Below, piece by piece: positions 8,251 through 15,747 of a DNA stretch of 64,000 nt. Both the position numbers and the translations under genes were made by a program. The notes beneath the pieces were generated by a model. That model was not told the DNA's origin, did no database searches, and was given only the letters and a program-made list of their open reading frames with translations. Numbering within the stretch: the stretch's first letter is position 1; each line of letters begins with the position of its first letter. This stretch comes from Phycisphaerales bacterium (GTDB lineage Bacteria > Planctomycetota > Phycisphaerae > Phycisphaerales > UBA1924): NCBI GenBank assembly GCA_029260395.1, contig JAJDDJ010000013.1:1-64000 (forward strand). The letters run 5' to 3'.

Positions 8251-10706
8251 GCCGAGAAAATCCTGTGCTTGGTCTCGCGGTACAGCTCGGCCGGGTCGCC
8301 GCCTTCAGAGAGGGCCGCGATACCCCCGGCTTGCGCCACTTCGGGGGAATCGAAGATGAAGCGGCTTTCCATGTCGTCGGTGCCGCCGTGCTTGAACTGG
8401 TCTGCCATCGCGATGACCACGGCCCTTGTGCCCGCGGGCAGCCGCTGGAGCCAGTCGTTCTGCTTGTAGCGGAAGGCCAGCGCCCGCCCCTCCTTGGTCT
8501 TGGGGTCGAGCCCGTAGCCAACGCCCGCGAGCACGTCGTAGAGGTCGTAGTCGTTCATGTCGTCGAGCAGGCGGACGATCTGCGGCGGATAGCCCGCGCT
8601 GACAAGGGAGTCAATGAGTTCGCGGCGGCTGGGCGGGTCGATCCACCTCTCCCGGAAGTCGTGCAGCGTGGGCGCTTCGTTCGCCAAGGTCTCGGCCATG
8701 CCCCGCTTGAAGAGTTCGAGCGGGATCGTGCTGAGCCTGCCGTCTACGCGCACACCGACAAATCGGCCGAGGTCGCTGACGACAGGCTCAAAGCCCTCGA
8801 CCCACACCGTCGGATCGGGCGGGTCCGGCGGAGGGTTCGGCGGGCCGTCGCCTCCTGGGTCATCTCCATCGCCGTCGCCATGGTCGCCCGGCCCGTGGCC
8901 GCCGCCGGATTCGCTCGCGGGACGGCTGATGAACGCCTCGCCGAGCAGCCGGATCGCGCCCGTGTAGTCATAGATCGTAAAGACCAGCTTGCCGGTGGCC
9001 TCATCGATCCGCGTGCCGCGTCCGAGCATCTGGTAGAACGCGATGGGGCTGGCGATGTACTTGAAGAATGCGACGTTGCGGATGGGCTTCACGTCCACCC
9101 CGGTGGTCAGCAGCTCGACTGTTGTGGCGACGAAGTGGGTGCGTGCCGAGCCTCTGAAGTCGGGAATGAAATCATTGCCACCGACGCTTGCGGTGCACTT
9201 GAAGGCGTAGGGGTCGAAGCGTTCTTCGCCCTTGGCCTGCGTGTACGCGGCGAACAGGTTGTTCATCTCGGCGGCGACCAGGTCGGCGTGACGGTCCGAG
9301 GCGCAGAAGATGATGGTCTTCTGACGCGGTCCGAGCCGGGTGCCGTCGATGCCGCGATGCACGATGTTCGACAGCATCTGCTCAAACAGGTCGCGGCACA
9401 TGGCCGTGACACGATCGGGCAGCACGATCTTCCTCTCGAAGCTGTGGGCCTCGTAGCGGTCGGCGATCTGCTGGGGCGAGAGGGGCTGGCCGGTGTTGGC
9501 ATCGGTGGGTTCTTTCTGGACGATCTCGGCCAGCGAGAGCCCCCGCGAGTCCAAGTCCACGGCGGCGAGCTTGATGTCCATGGCCGCGAGGTAGCCGTCC
9601 TCCATCGCCTGGCCGATCTCGTACTCGTAGACCGGCGGGCCGAAGTAGGCGTGGTTGTCAGCGGAGAGCTTGGCATCGTGCTTGGCTTCGGGGGTGTCTT
9701 CTGTTGTAGTGAGCTGGCGGGGGGTCGCGGTGAGCCCGATCTGCACCGCATCGGGGTTCATGGTCAGCACCTTGGACCACTTGCCCCAAGCCGAGCGGTG
9801 GCACTCGTCGATAATGATGTGTGAGAAGTGATTGGGCGGGTAATGCTCGGTCAGAAACGACTCGTCGGCATCGTCGCGGTCCACGCCGAGCGTCTGGTAG
9901 GTGGCGACGTGGATAGCAGCGTTGCGGGCGGCGTTGCGGCCATCGGCATCGCGGTGCACCGCGCGAACGGAATCACCGAAGTAGTTGGCCAGCTCGCCAA
10001 CGGCCTGCTTCCTGAGTTCGTCGCGGTCGCAGAGGAACAGCGCCCGCTTGAGCTGCTCGGCATCGGCGATGCGGCGCAGCAGGTTGGCGGCGATGAAGGT
10101 CTTGCCAGCACCCGTCGCGAGCGAAAGCAACGCCCTGGGCTGGCGGTCGTGGCTCTCGTCGCGTGCGATCTTCTCGAAAACCGCCCTGATGGCCGAGTCC
10201 TGGTAGTACCGTCGCGCACCCTCGCCGCCCTTGTACGGTCTGAGCAACGGGGCCGCAGAGGGTGCATCGAGCGAGAACCCCACCGCCTGCTCGTAGCGCG
10301 ATCGCAGGTCGGCAGGGCTTGGAAACTCGGTCATCGGGCGAGGCGCTGTCGTCTGGCCCGAGACGCGGTCGAACTCGACGAACATGTGACCGTTGGTCGA
10401 GAGCACGAAAGGCACGTTGAGCCGGGCCGCAGTCGAGTATCCCTTGGCTTGGTCCAGCCCGTGACCCGGTGGGTAGCTGTCCTTCTTGACCTCCAGCACC
10501 GCCACCGCAACGGGCTGGGTCTCGGCGGTCACGATTACCCGGAGCGTGAGGTCCACCCGGCCCTTGGAGCGGCGGCAGGCCCGGCCCGCGATGAGGTCCA
10601 CCGCCCCGGTGCTCTCCTCACGCTTGATGTGGTCCTCGGTCCAGCCCCGCGCGTAGATCGCGGGGTTGACCAGTTTGGCGTGGGTGTCGGCTTCGGAGAG
10701 GTCCAT
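8247..10706 (-). CDS. hsdR: Type I restriction endonuclease subunit HsdR (DEAD/DEAH translocase)
   Basis: This 819-residue motor and nuclease subunit cuts unmodified DNA after ATP-driven translocation. The N-terminal nuclease domain has D52 in RVDLTLRV and the E72-x-K74 pair in VLEVKKD. The helicase part has Walker A ATGAGKT (197-203), DECH (300-303), an IGLTATP motif III, KTIIFCAS and QMLGRGTR in the second RecA lobe. A Gly/Asp/Pro-rich linker (about 605-640) joins a C-terminal EcoEI-type domain. It is shorter than classical EcoKI HsdR but in range for this subgroup. It is the first gene of the operon; a start at ATG 10706 gives MDLSEAD. Confidence 0.92.
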   Translation of the reverse strand: MDLSEADTHAKLVNPAIYARGWTEDHIKREESTGAVDLIAGRACRRSKGRVDLTLRVIVTAETQPVAVAVLEVKKDSYPPGHGLDQAKGYSTAARLNVPFVLSTNGHMFVEFDRVSGQTTAPRPMTEFPSPADLRSRYEQAVGFSLDAPSAAPLLRPYKGGEGARRYYQDSAIRAVFEKIARDESHDRQPRALLSLATGAGKTFIAANLLRRIADAEQLKRALFLCDRDELRKQAVGELANYFGDSVRAVHRDADGRNAARNAAIHVATYQTLGVDRDDADESFLTEHYPPNHFSHIIIDECHRSAWGKWSKVLTMNPDAVQIGLTATPRQLTTTEDTPEAKHDAKLSADNHAYFGPPVYEYEIGQAMEDGYLAAMDIKLAAVDLDSRGLSLAEIVQKEPTDANTGQPLSPQQIADRYEAHSFERKIVLPDRVTAMCRDLFEQMLSNIVHRGIDGTRLGPRQKTIIFCASDRHADLVAAEMNNLFAAYTQAKGEERFDPYAFKCTASVGGNDFIPDFRGSARTHFVATTVELLTTGVDVKPIRNVAFFKYIASPIAFYQMLGRGTRIDEATGKLVFTIYDYTGAIRLLGEAFISRPASESGGGHGPGDHGDGDGDDPGGDGPPNPPPDPPDPTVWVEGFEPVVSDLGRFVGVRVDGRLSTIPLELFKRGMAETLANEAPTLHDFRERWIDPPSRRELIDSLVSAGYPPQIVRLLDDMNDYDLYDVLAGVGYGLDPKTKEGRALAFRYKQNDWLQRLPAGTRAVVIAMADQFKHGGTDDMESRFIFDSPEVAQAGGIAALSEGGDPAELYRETKHRIFSA

Positions 10707-10760
10707 GGGCGGTTCAATGGTACGGAAACCCGCCTGTTAGGGATAGCCCCTGCTGAGTTC

Positions 10761-10780
10761 ACCCGACCGGGCGTTCGGGT
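10761..10780. terminator. Short hairpin between hsdR and the 76-residue gene
   Basis: ACCCGA at 10761-10766 pairs with TCGGGT at 10775-10780 around an 8-base loop. It lies about 120 bases past the stop of the small minus-strand gene at 10898 and just upstream of hsdR, so it could end that transcript or sit in the hsdR leader. No T-run follows, so support is weak. The rest of 10707-10897 shows no gene. Confidence 0.25.
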
Positions 10781-10897
10781 AGGTGGGACACGGCGAATCA
10801 GGCATCCTCTATCTTGGGGCGCGTCACGGGCCGCATTGGCCGGCCGCCTTTGGTGCGCAGCTGAGAGGCATTCGCGACGCTTTAGGCGGGGTGTGCA

Positions 10898-11128
10898 TCA
10901 TTCGTCCTCTAGGTACTCGTAACCACGGGCCTCTAGGGCCTCTTTGATGGCGATTTCAAGGGCCTCGGCCTTGGGCACGACGCGGCCTTCCTCAAGCTGG
11001 ATGGCAGCCGTCAGCATGGCGATGGGCCGACGCACTTGGGCGCGGAGGTTGAGGTTGTAGCGGGGACCGCCACGACCGCGAGAGGGGCGGCCGCCCTTAT
11101 TGACTTTCTTCTCTGGCATTGATGCCAT
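10898..11128 (-). CDS. Small basic hypothetical protein
   Basis: I place the start at ATG 11128 (MASMPEKKVNKGGRPS), giving 76 residues; ATG 11119 is an alternative. The frame extends further upstream to 11413, but that part runs over the opposite gene and reads like noise. The N-terminus is rich in Gly, Arg and Lys and looks disordered and nucleic-acid binding; the rest (LNLRAQVRRPIAML through EALEIAIKEAL) is helical, somewhat like a ribbon-helix-helix or plasmid-borne regulator. It diverges from the gene at 11324, and I take it as the leftmost recognisable gene of the integrative element, though that is uncertain. Confidence 0.55.
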   Translation of the reverse strand: MASMPEKKVNKGGRPSRGRGGPRYNLNLRAQVRRPIAMLTAAIQLEEGRVVPKAEALEIAIKEALEARGYEYLEDE

Positions 11129-11323
11129 GGTATTGCATCCCGCCAGCCGGAGCAGGCGGGGCGGTGCCTGAAGGTGCCGCTGAACGCGGGGTGGTGCGGA
11201 ACCACGCGAAACGTAGAATGGCCCATCGGGCAGCCGGTTGGTCCCCGGCGATCGGCGCGGGCGTGACGAGATGCCTGTCTTTCTCATCTCGGCCGGGCTG
11301 GCCCACGAAAGGCAGGACGATCT
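11129..11323. other. Intergenic region rich in inverted repeats
   Basis: This gap separates two divergent genes and holds three perfect short inverted repeats in 153 bases. CCCGCC (11139-11144) pairs with GGCGGG (11155-11160); GTGGT (11191-11195) with ACCAC (11201-11205); and CGAGATG (11267-11273) with CATCTCG (11285-11291). It should contain promoters for both neighbours, and it could hold operators, a small RNA or a nicking/replication site. I cannot name promoter boxes with confidence. Confidence 0.45.
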
Positions 11324-12016
11324 ATGCCGGAGCATGGGTACTACGTGTTCGCACGCATCGCTGAGCGCGAGGCCCCAATCGCGCATGTGGCTCGCGAAAG
11401 CTGGGCGAAGCACGTGGCACGTCTGGTGAGCCAGGACGATCAGCTAGACCCCGCTCCTGAGTGTCACGTCGTGGCGAGCAGCGACAATGTGGACTGGCTG
11501 CTCTGGGATCGTGAGATGCGGGACATTGAAGAGAGCATCAGTCTCACCCGAGCAAACTGGATGGTAGAGACGGGGGCGGACCTCCCGCGAGACGCGATGC
11601 TCTCGCCGGACACGAGGCCCCCGATCAACTTGTCGCCGATCGAGCGGTCGATGGTGGTGGCAGATCTATTGGCTGAATCACTACCAGACTGGGCAGCGGC
11701 GAATCCGGTAGAGGAGCTCAACGGCGGAGGTATTGAGGCAAGCGTTGGTAGGGTTCCCAAGCTGGATGGATGGACGCGAGCCGAGCTGATCACCCAAGCG
11801 AACCACGACGACGCCGAGGGACTGAAAACCCTCAGCCCCACGACGTTTGACCGAATTCGCGTGGCTGCCAGAGTCTCGGCAGGTGAACAAGGAGGCCGAG
11901 GCCAGCAGCGTCGGTTCTCAATGGCTGAACTGCGCAAACTCATCACTGCTGCGGAAACCGTCAAGTCACAGAAGCGACGCCGAATAGCGGCTGCGTGGCG
12001 GGATTTGCTCCAGTAA
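11324..12016 (+). CDS. Hypothetical protein of the integrative element
   Basis: This 230-residue soluble protein is of unknown function. AGGA sits six bases ahead of the ATG in CAGGACGATCT, which supports this start. Residues 1-65 (EHGYYVFARIAE, then HVVASSDNVDWLLWD) form a compact acidic part. The middle (about 95-150) is variable, and the C-terminal 45 residues are basic and helical (SMAELRKLITAAE, then KSQKRRRIAAAWRDLL), fit for nucleic-acid contact. It is the first plus-strand gene of the element, upstream of two helix-turn-helix genes. No family is recognised. Confidence 0.6.
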   Translation: MPEHGYYVFARIAEREAPIAHVARESWAKHVARLVSQDDQLDPAPECHVVASSDNVDWLLWDREMRDIEESISLTRANWMVETGADLPRDAMLSPDTRPPINLSPIERSMVVADLLAESLPDWAAANPVEELNGGGIEASVGRVPKLDGWTRAELITQANHDDAEGLKTLSPTTFDRIRVAARVSAGEQGGRGQQRRFSMAELRKLITAAETVKSQKRRRIAAAWRDLLQ

Positions 12017-12048
12017 TGACTCGGATTTTGAGCCCCAGTTGATCACCA

Positions 12049-12080
12049 GTGGGGATCGCAAGCCTCACTTCAATCCCCAC
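12049..12080. promoter_or_regulatory. Inverted repeat upstream of the helix-turn-helix genes, possible operator
   Basis: GTGGGGAT at 12049-12056 is matched by ATCCCCAC at 12073-12080 with 16 bases between. The flanks CAGT and ACTG also match if two bases are allowed in the right arm. It sits 33 bases past the stop of the 11324 gene and about 50 bases before the start at 12129. That fits an operator for one of the element regulators or a transcript end; no T-run follows. Confidence 0.4.
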
Positions 12081-12128
12081 ACTGAGGGACGCACTAGACC
12101 AATCGAATTCCGTGCCGAGGATTGCGGC

Positions 12129-12338
12129 ATGGAATCTCAGCGACAACTCGTAACGCTCGATGAACTGGCTCATCGGTTGCCGGTATCAAAGCGGTGGCTC
12201 CGCCGCGAGGCGCAAGCTGGCCGCATTCCTTCTCTCATGGCGGGCAAGAGTCGGCTGTTCAGCGTGGAGGCGGTCAGGCATACGTTGACTGCCCGCGCTG
12301 CGGACGCGCCACCCTCAGGGGAGGCGAGCGATGAGTAA
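12129..12338 (+). CDS. Excisionase-like helix-turn-helix protein
   Basis: This is a 69-residue MerR/excisionase-type DNA-binding protein. I chose ATG 12129 because GAGGA lies seven bases before it. The pattern VTLDELAHRLPVSKRWLRREA, then GRIPSLMAGKSRLFSVEAV is the usual winged helix-turn-helix of AlpA/Xis-like proteins, which bend DNA to direct excision or act as activators. It overlaps the next gene by eight bases, and that gene is also helix-turn-helix, so the two may act together. The role in excision is inferred from its place in an integrase-bearing element. Confidence 0.75.
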   Translation: MESQRQLVTLDELAHRLPVSKRWLRREAQAGRIPSLMAGKSRLFSVEAVRHTLTARAADAPPSGEASDE

Positions 12339-12615
12339 GGCCGACCAAACCGCCCGGATGCTGCCAGGCTCCGCGGGCGGGACGAACGAGCCGGATTATA
12401 CCGAACCGCTGCTGATCGATGCTCCCACGGCGTGCAAGATGCTTTGCATCGGTGAGCGGCGGCTGTGGGTGCTCTCGAACTGCGGCGCGATCCCATCGCA
12501 CAAGATCGGCAAGTCCCGGCGCTACGCCCCCGACGAACTCCGTGCATGGATCGGGGCTGGCTGCCCGACCCAGCCCGGTGCGGGCGACCGGGTCCGCAAG
12601 GCGGTGGCGCGATGA
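12331..12615 (+). CDS. Second excisionase-like helix-turn-helix protein
   Basis: This 94-residue protein has a disordered N-terminus (about 1-25) followed by LLIDAPTACKMLCIGERRLW and then GAIPSHKIGKSRRYAPDELRAWI, the helix-turn-helix/wing pattern of the excisionase family. It overlaps the previous gene by eight bases and the primase-like gene by four (ATGA). It therefore sits in a translation-coupled run of five genes, from 12129 to 15744. It may regulate the primase gene or support excision. The C-terminal tail is Gly/Ala-rich. Confidence 0.75.
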   Translation: MSKADQTARMLPGSAGGTNEPDYTEPLLIDAPTACKMLCIGERRLWVLSNCGAIPSHKIGKSRRYAPDELRAWIGAGCPTQPGAGDRVRKAVAR

Positions 12616-15170
12616 TCGATCGCTATAGCACACCGACCGAGGGTCTCTTACAGGCCTTCCGGGAGAGCGGCTACGAGCCGAAGCAGAGCGGCGAGGGCTG
12701 GATCAGCCGATGCCCGGCGCACCGAGACTCGAACCCCAGCCTGTCGATCAGCCAGGGCAATGACGGGCGGGCGCTCGTGCATTGCCACGCGGGGTGTAAG
12801 CCAACGGACGTGGTCGCAGCGGTTGGCCTGACGATGCGGGACCTCATGCCCGAGTTTGGTGCACTGAAGCCGAGTCGCCGGAGCGTCAGTGCCGGTCGCG
12901 TAACCTCGTCGTCTGTCTACGAAACCGGGTCTGACGCGAGCGGGAGAGGGGGTTCCGTAGACGTAGACGCTGGGGTCAACGTCGTCACGCGCTTTGCCAC
13001 AGCGCGAGAGGCAGTGGCCGAACTCGAACGCCGGCACGGCTTCCGCTCTGCCCTCTGGACGTACCGCGACGCAGCCGGCGAACCCGTAGGTGTTGTCGTG
13101 CGGTGGGATCGAGCAGACTCCAAGAAGGACATTCGGCCCGTGAGCCTCAACGGCTCGGGTTGGGCCATTGGAGGCATGCCGAGCCTCCGCCCGCTCTACG
13201 GCCTGCCCGAACTCGCCGCGGCCTCTGAGGGCTCGACCATGTATGTCGCTGAGGGAGAAAAGGCGGCGGATGCGGTCAGCGCGTGCGGCCTAATCGGCAC
13301 CACGAGCCCGCACGGCTCGAACTCGGCGGCAAAGGCCGATTGGTCGCCGCTTGCGGGGCACGATGTAGTGATCCTGCCCGACCATGATGACGCCGGCGAA
13401 AGGTACGCCGAGGACGTGGCGCGACTTGCTGCCAAGGCCGGCGCTCGATCCATTCGAGTGGTGCGGCTTGCGGATCGGTGGGATGCATTGCCGGACGGCG
13501 GGGACGCGGCGGACGTGCTCGAACTCGAAGGCGGCGACGCCGGACCGGTGCGACTGGGCCTCGAATCGCTGGTGGCCCACGCCGAAACAGACACGACGGC
13601 AGCCGATCGAAACGAGGCACCGGTGTTCGATCTAGCAGAAATGTTTCCCCCTAACGCGGCGTTCGCACGAGACTACTTCGCTGACCTTGCGCGTAGCACG
13701 CAAACCCCTGTCGAAATGGCTGCGTTGCTGGGGCTGGCCACCGCATCCGCCTGTATCTGCAACGTGGTCCGTGTCAGGGGTCACGGGGACCACACTGAGC
13801 CCGCGCCGATCTGGGCACTTGTATTAAGTGAGTCGGCAACACGAAAAAGTTCCGTGCTCGGAGAGCTATTACGGCCGATCGCAGCATGGGAATCGGCGCA
13901 GGCCCATGAACTGGCCCCGAAGATTGCCGTTGCGCGGCAGCGCGGCAAGATGGACGAAGCCCGCCTGAGACATCTTGAAGGGCAGGCTGCAAAGGAACGC
14001 GACGAGAGCAAACGGGCCAGACTGGTCGCGGATGCAGCACAACTCGCGAAGGACATTGAAGCCGAGCCCCTGCCGGCCGTACCACGCCTGCTCGCGTGCG
14101 AGCCCACCCCCGAAGCGTTGGTTCGCCAGATGGCCGACAACGGCGGGCGGGCTCTGCTCTCGAGCGCGGAGGGGGATGCGCTGGACATTATCCAGGGCCG
14201 CTACAGCGGCTCACGCAACTACGGGGCGATGCTCAAAGGCCACGCGGGTGACCCGATCCGAGCCCAACGTATTGGTCGGCCGTCCGACGTGATCGACTGC
14301 CCCGCGCTTGCCGTAGCTCTATGCATCCAGCGTGCCGCCGTAGAGGAAATCTGGCTGGACCCCCAGGCACACGGCCGAGGGCTTCTTGCTCGGTTTGCGG
14401 TCATCGCGCCCGCCGATTTGGTCGGGTCCCGCGACGTTCGCCCTGACCCGGTGAACCCGAAGCATCGTGACACCTGGCACTCGGCGGTGCGCCGCCTGCT
14501 GGACTTCTCGCCATCCGCCGACGTGGACGAAGAGCCCATGGTGATCGGTCTCGATTGCAAGGCCGACGCGGTCTACCACGAGCTTCAACTGCGCGTCGAG
14601 CGGGAACTCGGGCCATCCGGCGACCTCTGCGAGAACCGGGCGTGGGGTGGCAAGCTCTGTGGTCTCGCGCTGCGGATGGCGCTCACACTCCACGCATTGG
14701 GATCGTGGGCGCACTCTGGTTCGCCCGAGAATGCCGGCTCGATCAACGCCGAGACGATGCGTGCCGCGATCCGCTGGGCGGACTACCTCGCTGCGGCAGA
14801 GCGGCACGCCCGGCTGCACATCACCTCCACTTCGGAGGCCCGAGAGCAAACACAACTGCTCAATTGGATCGAAGGCCGTCGCGGATCAGTGACCGTCCGC
14901 GAACTCACACAAGGCATGCGGCGATTTCGAGGCAAGACTAACGAAGCGCGTGGTGCTCTTGCTGAGCTGGTGGCGGCGGGGTTCGGAAAGTGGGAGCTCG
15001 CTGCGAGAGGATCGAAGGGGGGCCGTCCGCCTCAGAGATTCGAGATGCACTCGCGGAGTGTCACCGCGTCTACGGTCTACGAAACCCCTCCTAGCAGCCC
15101 CAAGAGCGTGGGTTCCGTAGACGCCGACAGCCTGGACAATCCCGCGGACGATGAATGGGGGACGCTATGA
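12612..15170 (+). CDS. Element primase/helicase-like protein (CHC2 zinc, TOPRIM, DUF3987)
   Basis: I place the start at ATG 12612, which overlaps the previous stop as ATGA and gives 852 residues; a longer frame from 12465 overlaps the previous gene. The N-terminus has a CHC2-like zinc site (CPAHRD, C34/H37, and CHAGC, C58/C62). Residues about 215-290 form a TOPRIM domain (YVAEGEKAADA, PDHDDAG). The larger part matches DUF3987, with a P-loop-like segment SESATRKSS. Such proteins are the replication primase-helicases of integrative elements and phages. Two V-Y-E-T ... G-S-V-D segments (about 102-117 and 822-837) are encoded by a duplicated inverted repeat. Function in element replication is inferred. 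Confidence 0.82.
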   Translation: MIDRYSTPTEGLLQAFRESGYEPKQSGEGWISRCPAHRDSNPSLSISQGNDGRALVHCHAGCKPTDVVAAVGLTMRDLMPEFGALKPSRRSVSAGRVTSSSVYETGSDASGRGGSVDVDAGVNVVTRFATAREAVAELERRHGFRSALWTYRDAAGEPVGVVVRWDRADSKKDIRPVSLNGSGWAIGGMPSLRPLYGLPELAAASEGSTMYVAEGEKAADAVSACGLIGTTSPHGSNSAAKADWSPLAGHDVVILPDHDDAGERYAEDVARLAAKAGARSIRVVRLADRWDALPDGGDAADVLELEGGDAGPVRLGLESLVAHAETDTTAADRNEAPVFDLAEMFPPNAAFARDYFADLARSTQTPVEMAALLGLATASACICNVVRVRGHGDHTEPAPIWALVLSESATRKSSVLGELLRPIAAWESAQAHELAPKIAVARQRGKMDEARLRHLEGQAAKERDESKRARLVADAAQLAKDIEAEPLPAVPRLLACEPTPEALVRQMADNGGRALLSSAEGDALDIIQGRYSGSRNYGAMLKGHAGDPIRAQRIGRPSDVIDCPALAVALCIQRAAVEEIWLDPQAHGRGLLARFAVIAPADLVGSRDVRPDPVNPKHRDTWHSAVRRLLDFSPSADVDEEPMVIGLDCKADAVYHELQLRVERELGPSGDLCENRAWGGKLCGLALRMALTLHALGSWAHSGSPENAGSINAETMRAAIRWADYLAAAERHARLHITSTSEAREQTQLLNWIEGRRGSVTVRELTQGMRRFRGKTNEARGALAELVAAGFGKWELAARGSKGGRPPQRFEMHSRSVTASTVYETPPSSPKSVGSVDADSLDNPADDEWGTL
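12915..12962. repeat. Inverted repeat copy 1 inside the primase-like gene
   Basis: GTCTACGAAACC (12915-12926) faces GGTTCCGTAGAC (12951-12962) across 24 bases; the arms pair in 11 of 12 positions. A further GTAGAC follows at 12963-12968. Both arms occur again, base for base, in copy 2. The spacers are unrelated, so the arms and their spacing appear to be kept on purpose. Confidence 0.75.
15068..15122. repeat. Inverted repeat copy 2 inside the primase-like gene
   Basis: GTCTACGAAACC (15075-15086) faces GGTTCCGTAGAC (15111-15122), again with 24 bases between. It lies exactly 2160 bases after copy 1 and in the same reading frame. An extra GTCTAC box at 15068-15073 lies on the left, mirroring the extra box on the right of copy 1. 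Possible roles are a replication-origin-like or protein-binding site, or an RNA hairpin. Confidence 0.75.
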
Positions 15171-15487
15171 GCGGTCCACTCCGAAAGCTCGCGCGGTTGC
15201 TGGTGTCGCTTGGCCAGGCGAGTGCCGAAGTTTCCGCCCATCCGGACGATTCGGCTCAGCTCCGTTACCGGCCGATGAGCCTTCCCCCCGACTGGCTCGA
15301 AGCCCTCCGTGAACATCACGAGTTCATCTTGACGACGCTGGCGGACGCGGGAGGCTCCGTTCCTCCAGGCGACAGTTACGTCCTAGGTGAGCGCTTGGGC
15401 ACGGCCGACGAACTCGGACTGCCCACGCACCCTGGATCGGCCGCGTGGCTGATCGCGGTGGGGGAGAGCGTGGGGGCGCGCCGATGA
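15167..15487 (+). CDS. Hypothetical protein of the integrative element
   Basis: This 106-residue soluble protein starts at ATG 15167, which overlaps the primase-like stop (ATGA). It begins MSGPLRKLARLLVSLGQ and has PPDWLEALREHHEFILTTL in the middle, which recalls short helical proteins that accompany TubC/primase-like genes in other elements; I cannot assign a family. It overlaps the next gene by four bases, so it is part of the coupled run. Confidence 0.6.
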   Translation: MSGPLRKLARLLVSLGQASAEVSAHPDDSAQLRYRPMSLPPDWLEALREHHEFILTTLADAGGSVPPGDSYVLGERLGTADELGLPTHPGSAAWLIAVGESVGARR

Positions 15488-15744
15488 CGGCAGAGCTTGC
15501 ACAATCCGAAGCAAGCGGGTATGCTGCGGCCATGGCAAGCGTGACGGCAACCCTCAGGACCGCGTTGGAACGGTGCGGCCAGACCCGCTACGCGGTGAGC
15601 AAGGCAACGGGGATACCCGAGTCCACCTTGTCACGGTTCGTGGTGGGCGGCAAACCCCTTCGTGGTGAGAACATCGACAAGCTGGCGGATTACTTGGGAC
15701 TGAAACTCACGGCAAAGGTGAGCAGAGCCCGGAAGGACCGGTGA
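15484..15744 (+). CDS. XRE-like helix-turn-helix regulator
   Basis: This 86-residue protein starts at ATG 15484, overlapping the previous stop (ATGA); an inner ATG at 15532 (MASVTATL) is also possible. Residues about 25-80 have the lambda-repressor-like order of helices: RTALERCGQTRYAVSKATG, then IPESTLSRFVVGG, then NIDKLADYLGLKL. It is likely a DNA-binding regulator of the element, placed three bases ahead of the integrase and so possibly controlling it. Its target is unknown, though the repeats at 12049-12080 are a candidate. Confidence 0.78.
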   Translation: MTAELAQSEASGYAAAMASVTATLRTALERCGQTRYAVSKATGIPESTLSRFVVGGKPLRGENIDKLADYLGLKLTAKVSRARKDR

Positions 15745-15747
15745 AGC

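Noticed and set aside
8205-9824. Long plus-strand frame of 539 codons opposite hsdR
   Set aside because: It is a shadow of the hsdR coding strand: composition is Arg/Asp/Gly-rich, there is no recognisable motif, and hsdR has a full set of motifs in the other frame.
10761-10780. Possible left attachment site, since GACCGGG also occurs in the tRNA-Gly end
   Set aside because: Only seven bases agree and the flanks differ; too short to be a second copy of the tRNA end.
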